Origin: Saccharina japonica
Lineage: Eukaryota; Sar; Phaeophyceae; Laminariales; Laminariaceae
DNA: 64,000 bases
Assembly (NCBI GenBank): GCA_008828725.1
Contig: MEHQ01002858.1
Coordinates: 89,145 to 153,144 of the forward strand
Direction of reading: 5' to 3'
The notes under the pieces are model-generated. The model worked only from the letters and a program-made list of their open reading frames with translations. It did not search any database and was not told the origin of the DNA. The translations under genes were made by a program, and so were the position numbers. How positions within the stretch are numbered: position 1 is the first letter of the stretch; the number at the start of each line of letters is the position of its first letter. Positions 30,534 through 42,375 of this stretch are shown here, in pieces.

Positions 30534-33500
30534 ATGATTTCTCGGAGGACCTCGATGTGCTTGCTGGCGGCCAGCGGCATTGCCAGCGCTTTCGTGCCGC
30601 CCCAGGCTTTCACCCAGGTGGCGAGACCAGAACAACAGGCCTTGAGCTCGTCATCCCACGTGGCGCTTTCAGGTACGCCTTTGGGGCTGAACGCAATGCA
30701 TGTGCGAGGATCTGCTTGTCGCTCGCCGTCCCCTCTGTTTCCCCCACAGGCGCATCTTCTTCGCTCCGTCTTATGTGAGAGGCAGGAGTTGCTTATGTTG
30801 CTGTGCAGGATGCACTTTTCCCGTCCATCAATTTTTCCAAATATTTATTTCTCTATGTTTTTCTGTGTCGTCCCAAAACCAACCGCAATCTTTGCGTCAT
30901 CCAACTCGAGCGCCTGACTTGTCCCAAGCCCGAAGCCGCTACGTACGGCACTCGTACTGCTGTACGTAGGGGGCATCGAATTCCTTCCTCCTCTCTGCCC
31001 AAGCAAGCGCCCCGTGCTGCTGTAGAGTGCAGTTTGTGTTTACCCTGCCCCCTCTGCTTCCCGTGAAAATGCAACGGCGGGGTTCAACATACGAGATTCA
31101 ACATACGAGTCGTTTTCGTTTTTTTCGACCCACAGGTGGTCCTGTTTTGGCGGGAGGCGGCGCCTGCGGAGTATTCACAGGCGGGGCTTTGACGCGACGA
31201 CGGCAGCAGCAGCAGCAGCAGTGCCTGCCAAGAGGCGCTCTTGGGGAAATCGCTACCGCCGGCAGAACTACTGCGTTGCGGATGGCTGCTTCCGACACTC
31301 AGGTACCCACTGCTGCCGCTGCTGCTGCTGCTGTGCACCTGACGTTTCTTGTGTTTGTTTGTCGACCAGCAAGTACGTGCTTTTGTGCGGCGTTTGATAC
31401 ATTGGAAGGTTGGGTTGTTCGTTGACCCACAGGCACCAGCTTCTGCCTGCGTGACTTGTTGCCTGGACTGTTGTTGTCTTGTTTGGGGGGCGGGCTTTGT
31501 ACTTGGTATATACCTGCCATAGCAGCACCGTGGTCGCTGGCTTGTGTCGGTTTGTCCGTCTTGTGTTGTTCGCGTTCGATAGATATCTCTGATCAGATCA
31601 TATTGATTTGGAGATTGATTCGTTGATTTGCACCTCCGTCGCCCCTCCTACAACAAACACCACACTGATGCTGCAGTTAACTGAGTTGAGTCTCGCCCAA
31701 CTGCTCCGTATCCGTATCTTTGTTTCCCGTAACGACTATCGCCTCCTCTCGTGCCGCCGCCGTTGCCAACCGTCAACCGCCACCCCACTCCCGTGTGTAT
31801 GGTGTTCCCACTCCCGCCGTGTGTGTATGGTGTTTGTTACCTCAGCCATTCCCATAGCCTCAGACATCTGACATCCGACCAGCATCTGACAATTTGTCAC
31901 TTTCTCACGTGCGATGCGTGCGATGCGTCATATGTGTCATGTGTCATGTGTCATGTGTCATGTTTCCCTCCATACTCGACATGTGTCGTCCGTGCCGTAC
32001 CGGTGGATTATACATGTGTTACTTGCTGCATGTATACACGAGTGTGTGTGTTTTTTTTTCGTTATGTGGGCTGCGCACTGGTGCGAGAGCCTCAGTCCAT
32101 CGAGATTATACTGACTTGAGTCTAACTGAGTCAGCAGTCAGTGTACTGGACTGCATCAGTATACTGGGTCCAAGCGAACCAAGTAAGTGTGTATCTTGGG
32201 ACGTATAATATCATACACGGCGGTTACGCGTAATATATCGGCGTCAAATAAACTGGCAACATATACTGGCACGCTCAATCGATGTCTACCCTACCCGCCA
32301 GTACAACTTTATTAGCTTTTAGCTGTGTGTGCCAGTCCGCAGCTCTATGATACTCACCGGACGTGTGTACGTACCTATGTATATGTATGTGTGTAATATA
32401 CTCTGCCGTTGTTGCAGGCCGATAAACTGGCGAACGTGGGAGCCCTGGGCGTCGCCGCCGGCTGCTCCGTCGTTGCCAGCGCCGTCTCCGAAATCAGCCC
32501 CCACGTGAGATTCTTACAACAACAGCAGCATTCATTTGTCCTTGCTTCGCGGAATGGGCAGATGTATAATATGTTGTTGGTTATACTCGTATAGCTCTAC
32601 AAGCAGTTACCTTTTAGGAAACCACTTAGTCAGCGCTGCCTGAGTAGCTACGTAAGTGTTTTACGTTTTATAAACAAAAAAAGTAGGTCCCGGTTTCAAA
32701 CCCACGCAACAGCGAGGCCTTAAGCAGCACCCTTTAGAAAGAATCGGTCGAATTCCTAGCTATAATAGTATTAAAAATTAGTATTGATGTATCATTACGT
32801 AACGGGTACAATTTACCGGGATGTATATATGTTATCTCACATTTTCATTCACATCGATGTCTGCTGTTGGTGCTTTATCATGTTTTGTCATGTGTTCATT
32901 GGTACCTCAGGCGGCGGCGTTCGTCCAGCTGGTTTGCCTTTCGATCTGGCTGGGCATGAGCGTGTACGCCACGTTCGTGTGGCCGATCATCACAGGCATC
33001 AACATGCGCGACTCCTCCGAGTTCGCCTCTTTACTGGGCAAGCTGGGACCTTCGTGAGTCCGCCCCCCCCCCTCCCACTCCCTAATCAAGGATTGATCAC
33101 TTGATCACTCAATTACTCATTTCAGGTTCTAACTCTCGGTTATTTTTTATCTCATCGCTGTGTGGACGCCAGGTTCTATTCCCTAGATCGTACCGCCTCA
33201 CTATCACTGTATTCCTTCAAGGCCATCCTGGCTACTCAGGGGCACTCTGAGATTACCTCGTGTTGCTGACCCCCGAGAGTGTGGTAACGCCACACAACCC
33301 ACCCACCTCGGTGTGTCTCCACACTCAAACTGAAGAAAGAGATAACCTGCTGCGGGACTACCGCGCCACGGCTGGAACGAAAGTGTTTCCAGGCATTTTT
33401 TTGGCTTGGGGTTTCCGCGTTTTGCAGGCGTTCGGCCGAACCGTGGTGTCTTGGCTAGGCGATAAGCCCCCCCCCCGTATGGTATATACTGCCGTAGAAA

Positions 33501-36202
33501 CGGTGTATGTTACAGCAGTAGTGACAACAATGGTGGAAACAGTTTTTTTATACTTGGAAGTGGCGACAGTATCGTAGTGGTAACAGTAGAAGTATTATAA
33601 TAGTAGTATGGTAGCAGTAGTAGCAGCAGTAGCAGTAGTAGTGGTAGCAGTAGTAGTAGTAGCAGTAGTAGTACGAAGTAATACCGGTAGTAGTAGTCGA
33701 AATAGCAGCAGTAGTAGCAATACGTACCGGTCGCGCTCCGTCTCCACCCCCTGTCTCCCTTTCCCTCGTGCTCTAAGCTGGACCGCGACCAATCCTCACA
33801 AAGAATACCTCCGTATTCCCTCCTGTTCTCCCGTGACTACTGCTGTGTTTGCTTGCTCGCTTCCGCGTCTTGTTACATTTGTGTTAAAGCTACCTGCAGC
33901 TATCCGCCGCGATGATCATGAGCCTGGGCACGTCGTCTCTCGTCATCGGACATGCAAATGTGAGCTCAGCGCGCAAAGCTACTTGATGAATACGATTACG
34001 AGTGGCTATATACGTAATTTCCACGGCCGCCTGATTTTTAGCAGAACGACTCACGGGTCGGGTCAAACACGCGGGTCAGGTCGGGTCGGGTCGGGCCGGG
34101 CCTGGGTAACGATGACTGGACCCGATCCGTAAGAAATAGAAAAACCTCCCGACCCGACCCGACCCGGCCCGACCGGACTTCTTGACCCGACCTGCGGGTT
34201 GGGGTTATGACCCGTGAACAGCCCGGGAAATTCGGGGGCCCTTTTGAGTTTGCTGGAGTCGGAGATCTGAAAGCCGGAGATCCGCGCTGTCCGACCCAAA
34301 CTCTTCGTAGAATTGATTCTTGTTTTACGTGTGAGACGCTCACGTGTTTAGTTTTTTTAATCCCCCTTGTACGAGTAGAGTACACTTCCCAGCAAGCGCA
34401 TGCAGTTGACGACCGTTACAAAATATCACCCTGCGCGATTTCGGATTACGGGTGGGCTAATGATGTAGTAAGAAGAGCAATCAGAACCTACGATGGACCC
34501 CAAAAACCACGTATCCCTCTATGTTTTACACACCAAGTTGGTTGTGATTACTACATTAGCTCAACGCACCTATTCTCAAACGAAAAACCCGGCCTGAGCC
34601 AGCATTCCTGTTTCTTTAATCCCCCTGGGTATGATATATAAACACATATATACTACCTGGTACGTACATGCAGCAGTGCTTGACTCACAGTGGCGTGTCC
34701 TGCCGCTTCTCACGGCAACGCCAATAGAGCGATTATTTTGCGCGTGTAATTTATTTGCGTTATGGCCGATTATTTGCGTTAAAAGTAACGATTATTTGCC
34801 CCCGCTTGCTCGCTTCTGTTGGAACGCGCGTGATGCGAACCCCACCGGGATGTAAAAAAACAAATCGACAGGAAACCCAGCTGGCTATTCTCGGCGTGGC
34901 GCTAGCCATCACTCTGTACAACGCCATCGTCCTCGAGCCGACCGCGCAAGTCGCCCTGGAGGAGGAACTGGTGCGTCCGACGATCGTCCTCCTCCTATTG
35001 TTCGTTCGACGTTTTTTTCCCGAAAAAATATCATCGTGTTCTGTTGGTTGTATAACCTTTACGTACCCACGATTGATAGCTATGTCAAGTGCTACCAGGT
35101 ATGTACGTATATCCAGCAGATGCCGCAGTGAGACGAGACAAGACGTTTCAGTAGTGCTATTTTACTAAGTCAAGACTCTTTTTTTTTGTTGATGCAGCGT
35201 GGTAGTGCAGTCTCCGCTAATGTTGCGTCTGGCAATCGTTGGGTGGTTTGTTTTACGTCGCTAGTGTGTTTAGTATTTGTACTTGGCTTGCTGTCACCGC
35301 GTTTGATGCTTGTGTTCGTTGTTAAATACTGCTGTGTTTTATGCGTACTGGTACACACATACCAGGTATATACACGTTCGTATTGATACTCGTCGTATTT
35401 TTTGTTGTTGTGATATTCACGTTTTTAAGCTCGTATTCTGCATGTCGTGCCTAGACCTCGTCGTACTTGTCAAAGGGTATAGCAGAGAGCACCAAACAGA
35501 GTTGCTTTCTCTGTCTGCATCTGGTGATCCCCTCATGTCGCGGGCAAGCGGTTGTAAACCGTTCGGGTGGCGTTACAACACAACGAAGTAGCCACTCTGT
35601 CCCTCGATATAGGTATCGTTTGAATTAAATACTAATATACAAACGTTGCTTATATTTGGGGACATATTAGTAGGGATTTTACGTCGGCGGCTGATGCTTA
35701 TCGCTTCTTCCTTCATTTGTTTCGCTTCAGTAGTATAGATACTCTTGGTAGATACATACCCTGTGGTACCCGGTATTTTGTTCTTGTTTCAGGTTGCATT
35801 ATTTTTTATGTTGAATTGTTTCATTTTTCTTACGATCGTATATACCTGGTACATGTTGGGCGTCTTTCCACTTTCCCCCTTCCCTACTTGAGGCGGCGGA
35901 GCAACGACTGAGCGGGAGGAAACTCAACAAAAGCCAGCTAAAAGACCAAGAGGACCTTCCCAAGAAGCAGGCGGTGCTAGGTGCGTTTTTTTCGTTGTTT
36001 CGAGGTTAAGCTTTCACTTTTAATAGTATGTTGCGGGCGAGCGCATATAGTTGACGACAGATACTATGTAGTGTCCACGAGCGCGAGTTCCTAGCAAAGA
36101 GCTAGAACCCTATATTTTCTTGGCCATCTATCTGCAGGGGAGGGGAGTTCCAGACATGTTGGCATGCGCCTCGTCCACGTCTCGCCCGCACAGGCGCCGA
36201 TC

Positions 36203-36247
<45 letters not shown>

Positions 36248-36643
36248 CCCCCCCCCCCCCCCCCCCCCGGCCCCCCCCCCCCCCCCCCCCCGGCCCCCCC
36301 CCCCCCCCCCCCCCGGCCCCCCCCCCCCCCCCCCCCCGGCCCCCCCCCCCCCCCCCCCCCGGCCCCCCCCCCCCCCCCCCCCCGGCCCCCCCCCCCCCCC
36401 CCCCCCGGCCCCCCCCCCCCCCCCCCCCCTCATCCCGCCTCCCTTTTCCCTCCCTCCTACCCCCTGTCGCCACCTCCTCCCACCTCCGCCCCCCCCCTCG
36501 GGTCAACTATTTGACCTTCCTTCCGGCCAATGCATGCATGTGCAGCGAATTTCCTGGGAGCCGAGGTGCTGCTGGACCTGCTGGCCATCGTGTGCGCCGG
36601 CAGCTACGCGTGGGACCTAGCTTCCTCTATATCCTTCGCGTGA
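30534..36643 (+). CDS. Plastid-targeted TMEM205/DUF4149-like membrane protein
   Basis: Eight exons join without frame conflict: 30,534-30,672, 31,136-31,302, 32,418-32,504, 32,911-33,053, 33,890-33,959, 34,872-34,970, 35,893-35,980 and 36,546-36,643 (TGA), giving 296 residues. Residues 1-19 are a signal peptide ending IASA^FVPP, the ASAF motif that routes proteins into secondary red plastids. A transit-like Ser/Arg/Gln region with a Gln6 run follows, to about TTALRMAA near residue 95. The conserved part has helices around 132-160 (FVQLVCLSIWLGMSVYATFV), 180-199, 205-225 (AILGVALAITLYNAIVLEP) and 267-285. SIWLGMSVYATFV, then the Asn..LEP pair and a charged linker (DQEDLPKKQAVL), match the TMEM205 pattern. 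Function in plastids unknown. All introns are GT-AG. The exon 5 acceptor (gttaaag) is the weakest. Confidence 0.75.
33598..33740. repeat. (AGT/AGC)n triplet tract in intron 4
   Basis: Interrupted TAGTAG/CAGTAG units. Val- and Ser-rich frames across it are not genes. Confidence 0.8.
34050..34225. repeat. Inverted GGGTC/GACCC repeat
   Basis: GGGTCAGGTCGGGTCGGGTC and, 80 bases on, CCCGACCCGACCCGACC form two arms of a potential hairpin inside an intron of the TMEM205-like gene. Confidence 0.7.
36207..36429. repeat. C21-GG array, 23-bp period
   Basis: After a 36-C run, GG dinucleotides sit at 36,246, 36,269, 36,292, 36,315, 36,338, 36,361, 36,384 and 36,407, exactly 23 apart, separated by 21 C. 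It lies in the last intron of the TMEM205-like gene. Pro- or Gly-homopolymer frames are artefacts. Confidence 0.95.
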
Positions 36644-36653
36644 CGTAACACCT

Positions 36654-36778
36654 CGTGACGTGACATGACGTGACGCGACGTGACGTGACATGGAGTGACG
36701 TGACGTGACGTGAGATGAAGTGACGTGACATGGAGTGACGTGACGTGATTTAGCGTAGCGTGACATTTTTGCGAAGGG

Positions 36779-36811
<33 letters not shown>

Positions 36812-36935
36812 GGGGGGGGGGGGGGGGGGGGTGACGGAGCGCCGTGGATGGCCTCATTTGTTTTGTTTCACAGGGGAAAGCGCCTCCGTCAAGATCGCCG
36901 CCGCAACCCCCCCCCCCCCCCCCCCCCCCCCCCAC
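36654..36935. repeat. GTGAC pentamers and G/C homopolymers
   Basis: ACGTGACGTGAC pentamer units (36,654-36,760), a broken G run (36,777-36,831) and a C run (36,909-36,933). Confidence 0.9.
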
Positions 36936-38118
36936 CAACGGCCCCCGAGGTTTAGTAGCGAGTCATCGGCAGACTCGTTTTTTTTTTCTTGATCCTTCGT
37001 AGTGACTGCGGGAGAGGGGGGGGAGGGGGGCGCCGTTGCACCTCCGTTGTGCGAGGAAAGCGCTCCCCGCCGTCTCGGCAAGCTACTGCTTTTCGCCACT
37101 CTGTCGGGAAGTGTAATAAGGGCTGTTTGGGTACTACTGCTGTGGCATGAAAACTCTAACGGTTCTTAGAACAGGGGAAAAAAACGTGGTTGCTGTATTC
37201 GTACACGGTATATAGATGTTGCTGGGAGTGGTCGTCCCCTCCGACGAGCGTTCAGAAGAGGACCGAGAACGTAACCATGGCCGCGCGGGTGCCGAGGCGT
37301 TTGAGAATTGATAATTCAGCATAGTTTCTACAAACATATTCAATGAAATGGTTGGTACACACTGTGCACAAGACAAAAAGGGTCTACTGCTATACAACCG
37401 ATGGTTGATGGGGTCTGATTGGCTCAGGGTTTACGGTTAGGGTTGGTTGTATTCGTCTCTCGTCCACAGCACTGACCCCTCAGCCATTAGTGCTAAAGCT
37501 AGCTACCCTCGTGAGTATTGTCTCAGCGTTGCTAACAACTACATAGAGGGGAGGGGGGTGTTACTCATGTCGTGCACGGCCGTAGTCATATGACGGGGCT
37601 GTGAACGGTCTTCTCATATATACGAGCCAACGAGAACAACAAATGACCAGCAGATAGTAACAATAATAGTAGGGGTGTTATTAGCATTAGTAGTAGTAGT
37701 ATTCCCACGCTCGCTCGTTTTTTTCTCGCGGGGCGGTGTCGAAACAGCGAACACCCTCGATTGCTGGCGGCAGTGGCAGGAGCAGCAACAGCAGCAGCAG
37801 CAGCAGCAGCAGCGTGGGGGGTGTTGCGCTACGCCATTTAGGAGCGGTGCTCGTACAGAGTGGTAGCTGATAATACATATGTACGCTGCTGGTGAATTCG
37901 TAGCAGATGAATGTGCCTTCTGGAGGAGGCGGTACACAAGACTGTAGTCGCGCCACTATGTGCGTCCACGTCGTCTTCCGGGCGTTCTTTCGCACTTCTC
38001 GCTGACGGTGTTGATGGACTCTCTCCGTCCAGGAAGAAGAGGAAGCCTGAGGTTGGCTTGCTGCGTGTATGTACACGGAGGCCGTAGAACTCGCCAGCGG
38101 CTATTGGTCGCCCTGTAT
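36936..38118. other. No gene seen, with a G-run repeat copy and a CAG tract
   Basis: A dispersed G-run repeat copy at 37,545-37,605 (GGGGTGTTACTCATGTCGTG, GCCGTAGTCATATGAC) and a (CAG)11 tract at 37,780-37,813. No convincing exon. Confidence 0.5.
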
Positions 38119-38439
38119 TCATTCCGCTGATCCTGTCTCGGGGGTTTCCCCGCGTTCTTTTTCCCCCCCGTCCGCTATTATCGTGAGCGTGTGGGGCTCC
38201 TTCAGCTGACGATTGGTCTCGGTGTTTGAGCTCGGCTCGTGTGGAGGCGCGATTGTCAGACACAACTCTCGACAACGAATGTATGCATCCTCGAATGCTT
38301 TTATTGCTCGTCGTGACGGTGGGTAATGTAGTCCATTGCCGGCGGCGGCTCCAGAAGTATACGCATCATATATAGCCTTGAACGTTTTGCGTCGATCCCG
38401 TTTGTCTAGACGATATGGGAAGCATGAGACAAGAGATGC
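38119..38439 (-). CDS. Terminal exon without ATG, unknown helical protein
   Basis: Minus frame of 106 codons from a splice acceptor (gcgaaagtatag) at 38,440 to TGA 38,119. It starts ASLVSCFPYRLDKRDRR, then KTFKAIYDAYTSG and PSRRAIKAFEDAYIRCRE. The word R(R)xxxxFxxAYxx occurs twice, as if a helix had been duplicated. It ends in a charged tail (EKERGETPETGSAE). Third positions favour G/C. Two other minus frames are open over part of it, but this one is the most protein-like. No family recognised. A decayed copy lies at 38,690-38,775. Confidence 0.42.
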   Translation of the reverse strand, partial: ASLVSCFPYRLDKRDRRKTFKAIYDAYTSGAAAGNGLHYPPSRRAIKAFEDAYIRCRELCLTIAPPHEPSSNTETNRQLKEPHTLTIIADGGEKERGETPETGSAE

Positions 38440-38689
38440 CTATACTTTCGCAAAAACAATAAACTGACTTGATGTCGGTATTAGTGTGCTAGAGAAAATG
38501 AAAATGACTTGGTTTCAGATTTACGCAAGAGAAACGACTACATTTATGGACATCTGACTTGTCATCTGACTTGCACGTCGAGGCAAATTCTTGAACATTT
38601 TTTTTTTGTCGAATCCTACGACGCTGTCATGCTGGTGGGTCGTGGGATACAGACATCGCCGACAGGTATAACCCTTTTCAAGAGTCGGG

Positions 38690-38775
38690 CAAGCACATCA
38701 GTGAACGGAGATTATTTACTGCCTCGAACGCTTTGTGTCGATCCGTTGTCTAGACGATGGGAAGCATGAGACAGC
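38690..38775 (-). pseudogene. Decayed copy of the 38.1-38.4 kb exon start
   Basis: GCTTCCCATCGTCTAGACAA (minus), then CGATCGACACAAAGCGTTCG, parallels the exon's ...CGTCTAGACAAACGGGATCG. A missing base puts TAG in frame. Confidence 0.5.
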
Positions 38776-39619
38776 CACACGAGAGGGAGGGACATTATTT
38801 TGTGAAGCAAAACATCATTTTTGTTTGCGTAGCGAATTCTTAAGCGTCCAACACACACAGAAGGGGGGGGGGGGGGGGGAAGGCGGGGGGGGGTGCAAGT
38901 CAGTGCAGGTACGACTTGTCTATGTCTCAGCTACCAGCTACCCCTGCTCATGGCCGCACCGTCGAAGAAGCTACGATAAACATCCCGCCGATCTTTGCAA
39001 GTTTCTCGTGGGTCATGCTCGCTCGGCGTGGATTGAGAAAAAACGTTTCAAGCGTGAGAGTTGTCACAAGCACAGGAAATTCATTTTGCCAATGTGTTTC
39101 AAACGCATGAGATGTACGTAACCCAGGAAATTGGTCGCTAGCGTGTTGAAAAAAAACGTGAGTTTTGTAACACCGGATTTTTCTCGCCAACCCACTGCTG
39201 CTGTGTTTCAAAGGAGGTGTGGATTGAGTTACACGTTACAGCACACGAAAATGTTTCAATTTTTATTTTATGAACTAATAGTGGTTCGTTTTTGCGAGTA
39301 CCGACGGAAAACCTAGAGAGAGAAAACTCTCGCGTAGGAACTATCTCGGGTAAGAATTCGCCTGCTGGCAGGGCCCACATGGCGCACCCTAATCCCACCG
39401 TCTACGGTCACAGCCGTCACCAAATCGAGAAAAATTCGCTCCAAAGAAGAAAGCTCTATCATACAAACTCGCTGCGGAGCGGGCTGAAAAAAGGCTCTTG
39501 TAACTACACGGTGGCGATGGTTCCGCCGCCGCTTAAGTAAACAACTGTATTGGTACGACCTAAAGAGAGCGAGAGATTTTTGCTACCAGTGGCCTGCCTG
39601 ACCTGCCGGGAGGGGGGGG

Positions 39620-39860
39620 GGGTTCGTTCACGGTCTACGGTGTACCGTACGCTATACGGTTTACGCTTTTGACGGTTTACCGAAAGCTTTATTCTGGCGG
39701 TTTACGGTTTACGCTTTACCTAAAGCTATACCCAGTACGGTTTACGGTTTACCGGAAGCTATATGGTTCACGCCATACGATTTGCCGTAAACTTAGACCG
39801 TTCACGCTTTGTGGGTTACCGTGAGATGTTCTGGTATGTACGTTAACGCTTTGCGCTTTA
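39620..39860. repeat. Degenerate (C)GGTTTACG repeat
   Basis: CGGTTTACG, GGTTTACCG and CGCTTTACC units recur for about 240 bases after a G run. Confidence 0.75.
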
Positions 39861-40638
39861 CGGATAGAAAAAACGCGGGATAGATCGACGAAAACGTGGA
39901 GGGCACCGACACAACGGAAATTCCATACTGACCGAACCGGTACACAACTACTTTTCTACTGATACAAGCCGTGAATGAGTGAAACTACTGCATATGATAT
40001 ACTGCGGAACGTCCGCTTGTTTTCGGTGCCGTCTGCATTGCACGAATGTTTCGGTGCCGTCTGCATTGCACGGCCATCAAAAGAAACAACAAAAGACACA
40101 CCGAGCTGAAAATTTGGACTGCTACATAACCCATATAGGCTAGACTGGGCTGGAGGGGGTCCCGAACCCCTCCACCCCCCCCGTTCTCTCCTCCCCCCCC
40201 CCCCCCTTTTCTCCCCCCCCCCCCCCCCCCTTCCCCCCCCCCCCCCCCCCCATATTCCTGTTTATTTCATCCAAAACCCTCGAAACAAGCGTCCACCCCT
40301 GACGATCATGAGGACGATGGACGATTAAAAGAATAGCACACACGAAAACGCAAAAACAAAAAAAAATGAAAAACCTAAAGTACAAAAAGCTACGTGCGTA
40401 TAAGTCTAAAAACAAAAAAAGAGCAAAAAAACAACAACACCAACACCAGCACCAGCACCAGCTTCCAGCACTACACAGCACCAACACAACTTCCTGGCAA
40501 AGGATGGCGTTTTTGCCGTTAGGCTCAAGGGCGTCGTCCAGCCAGGCGTCGAATGAAAGCTTGCTTGCCCGTACGCATATACGTATGCAAAAATCATACA
40601 GAAGAAAACTTGAAAAAAAAATCCATGCCGTACGGCGT

Positions 40639-40708
40639 CTATTTCCCCGAGAGCTGGTCCAGCGAGTCCGTCGTCTGCACCACGACCTCTGACGTATCGT
40701 AGGTGTTC
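40639..40708 (-). CDS. Candidate terminal exon downstream of GME (copy 1)
   Basis: Minus acceptor ctttcttgcag, then one base plus 23 codons: NTYDTSEVVVQTTDSLDQLS, Gly, Lys, TAG. Strong G/C bias at third positions. Another minus frame here stays open longer, so the choice is not certain. It lies about 1 kb past the GME stop on the same strand. Parent gene unknown. Confidence 0.35.
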
Positions 40709-40969
40709 CTGCAAGAAAGAGGCGGAGAAGGAAGGGGGGCGGGACGAGGGGTGGGGCGGGGGGGGGGGGTGTACTCAATTGTCATGCGTCATGCATGGGT
40801 GTACTCGTATGACCGTAGACCCTCCTTGCATCCCTACAATGACGGGACGGAGCACGCCCGGTTTTCACCAAGTCGCCTGCATGACCATAAGACACTCCTC
40901 GCATCCTTAGCATACCGGGACGGAGCACGCCCAGTAGTTTTCCCGACCCAGGAAGACATTGCTTGCTTG

Positions 40970-41450
40970 CACCAGAGCGCGAAGCGCCGTGAGGTTATCG
41001 TGGGCGGGCGAGTCGCGTATAAAGGGTGAGCTGCATCCTATATACAACTGTAGGAGCCGCTTGTGAGGCGGACTTTCTTGCATGTGGATATGACAGCGTC
41101 GAATGAATTGATTTCTTGCACCAAGCGCGACGCCCCGTAAGGTTTCTAGGGTGAGCTGCATCCTACAAAGAACCGCTTGTGGGGCGGACTTTCTTGCATA
41201 TATGGATATGACAGCGTCGAAATAATTGATTGGCTTGCACCAAAAGCGCAAAGCGCCGTCAGGTTGTTCGGCGAGTCGTCGCACACTAAAGGGTGAGAGC
41301 TGCATCCTACTATTAATAGTAAGAGCCGCTTACGAGGCGGGCTTCCTTGCACAAATATGAGGATATGAGAGCGTCGAACTAATTGATGTGCTTGCACCAA
41401 AAGCGCAAAAGCGCCGTGAGGTTGTTCGGCGAGTCGCATGCATATACATG
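40970..41450. repeat. Tandem units of 125-160 bp ending in the G-run repeat family
   Basis: Four diverged units, each with CTTGCACCA, GCGCCGTGAGGTT, GAGCTGCATCCTAC, AGCCGCTT and GAGGCGG. The same block follows the G-run repeat at 46.1 kb. The second copy is at 42,870-43,360. Confidence 0.85.
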
Positions 41451-41717
41451 AAAAGTGAGCGCGTTTGCGCGCGGGAACAAAAAAAAAATCGAAAATAAAC
41501 GGTCCTGAGTTCTCCTCTACAGTACGCTACGAGTACGTACAGATGTCAAGAATCCCTTATTTTTGGCCAGACTGGAATTCTTACGTAAGACTGGGTGTCT
41601 CCCACACTATTTTCAGTACAAAGAGGTCGCGTTCTTATGTTTCCCCCCAAAATCTCAGTCTAAAATTCTTAATTATCAGGTTCTTAACATCTGCCGCGTA
41701 CTCTACTATTAATAGCC

Positions 41718-41945
41718 TCACTTGTTTCCCGCGGCGGCCTCCGCCTCCACCTGGCCCTTGATCCAAAAGTACGTCTTGCGCAGACCCTCCTGGATCTCGA
41801 TCGACGGCGCCCAGCTCAGCTTCTCCTTGATCAGGGTGTTGTCGCTGTTGCGGCCTCTCACCCCCTCGGGGCCGGGCACGTGCCTGATCGGAAGGTCCTT
41901 GCCTTCGAAGCCCATGGCAATCGCCGCGAACTCGTTCATTGAAAC
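41718..41945 (-). CDS. GME last exon, duplicate copy (probably artefactual)
   Basis: Encodes the same 75 C-terminal residues and stop as 43,622-43,849, with two differences (Asp for Gly before LPIRH, Gly for Ser after WIK). Same acceptor. No upstream exons belong to it. Best read as the other haplotype of one exon. Confidence 0.85.
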   Translation of the reverse strand, partial: VSMNEFAAIAMGFEGKDLPIRHVPGPEGVRGRNSDNTLIKEKLSWAPSIEIQEGLRKTYFWIKGQVEAEAAAGNK

Positions 41946-42356
41946 CTTTTTTAGAAAAAATCGGATCGGGATCGGATCAAATCGGATCGGACGGGGATTG
42001 CTCACTTTCCATCCATATTATGTTGTTCTTCTTGTCTTAAGACAAGTCGGATCGGATCGGGGATAGTATCGGAATTTGTCTTTTTTCATGCATATAACGT
42101 TGGGGTTTTTTTTCGGTGTACAGAAGCAATCGCGATAACCTATGTACATAATCGGACGTAGCCGTGCATTATCATGAAGGCACTGCGGAGGGGGGGGGGG
42201 GGGGGGCACGCGTTGCTTATCGCCGCTAGGCGAAAACATGCACCCAAAAAGAGGGAAACAAAGGAGGTCGGCGGGAGGCGGATACCTATATGTAACTCTT
42301 TCTCCGCCCAAAATTCCCCTCCACTGCTCCCCATCAACCCCCCGCCCCCACTGCTC

Positions 42357-42375
42357 CTGTCTCTTATACACATCT
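42357..42375. other. Tn5/Nextera mosaic-end adapter sequence
   Basis: CTGTCTCTTATACACATCT, all 19 bases, is the reverse complement of the transposase mosaic end used in library preparation. It sits exactly at the junction of the two 1.9-kb copies. Confidence 0.97.

Larger units (their letters stand above)
40468..42356. repeat. 1.9-kb segment, copy 1 (probable false duplication)
   Basis: Matches 42,376-44,254 nearly base for base, with scattered substitutions and small indels (for example a 6-base AATAGT-type difference beside the GME stop). It ends precisely where the Tn5 adapter starts. Confidence 0.95.

Noticed and set aside
32690-32730. T-arm-like GGTTTCAAACCC on +
   Set aside because: No A box or acceptor stem at the right distance on either strand.
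33178-33270. FYSLDRTASLSLYSF frame as exon 5 of the TMEM205-like gene
   Set aside because: It keeps frame with exon 4 but has no donor that leads in phase to exon 6; the exon at 33,890 fits both sides and is hydrophobic.
36102-36620. Pro- or Gly-homopolymer ORFs on both strands
   Set aside because: Produced by the C21-GG array in an intron; the real coding part here is only 36,546-36,643 in another frame.
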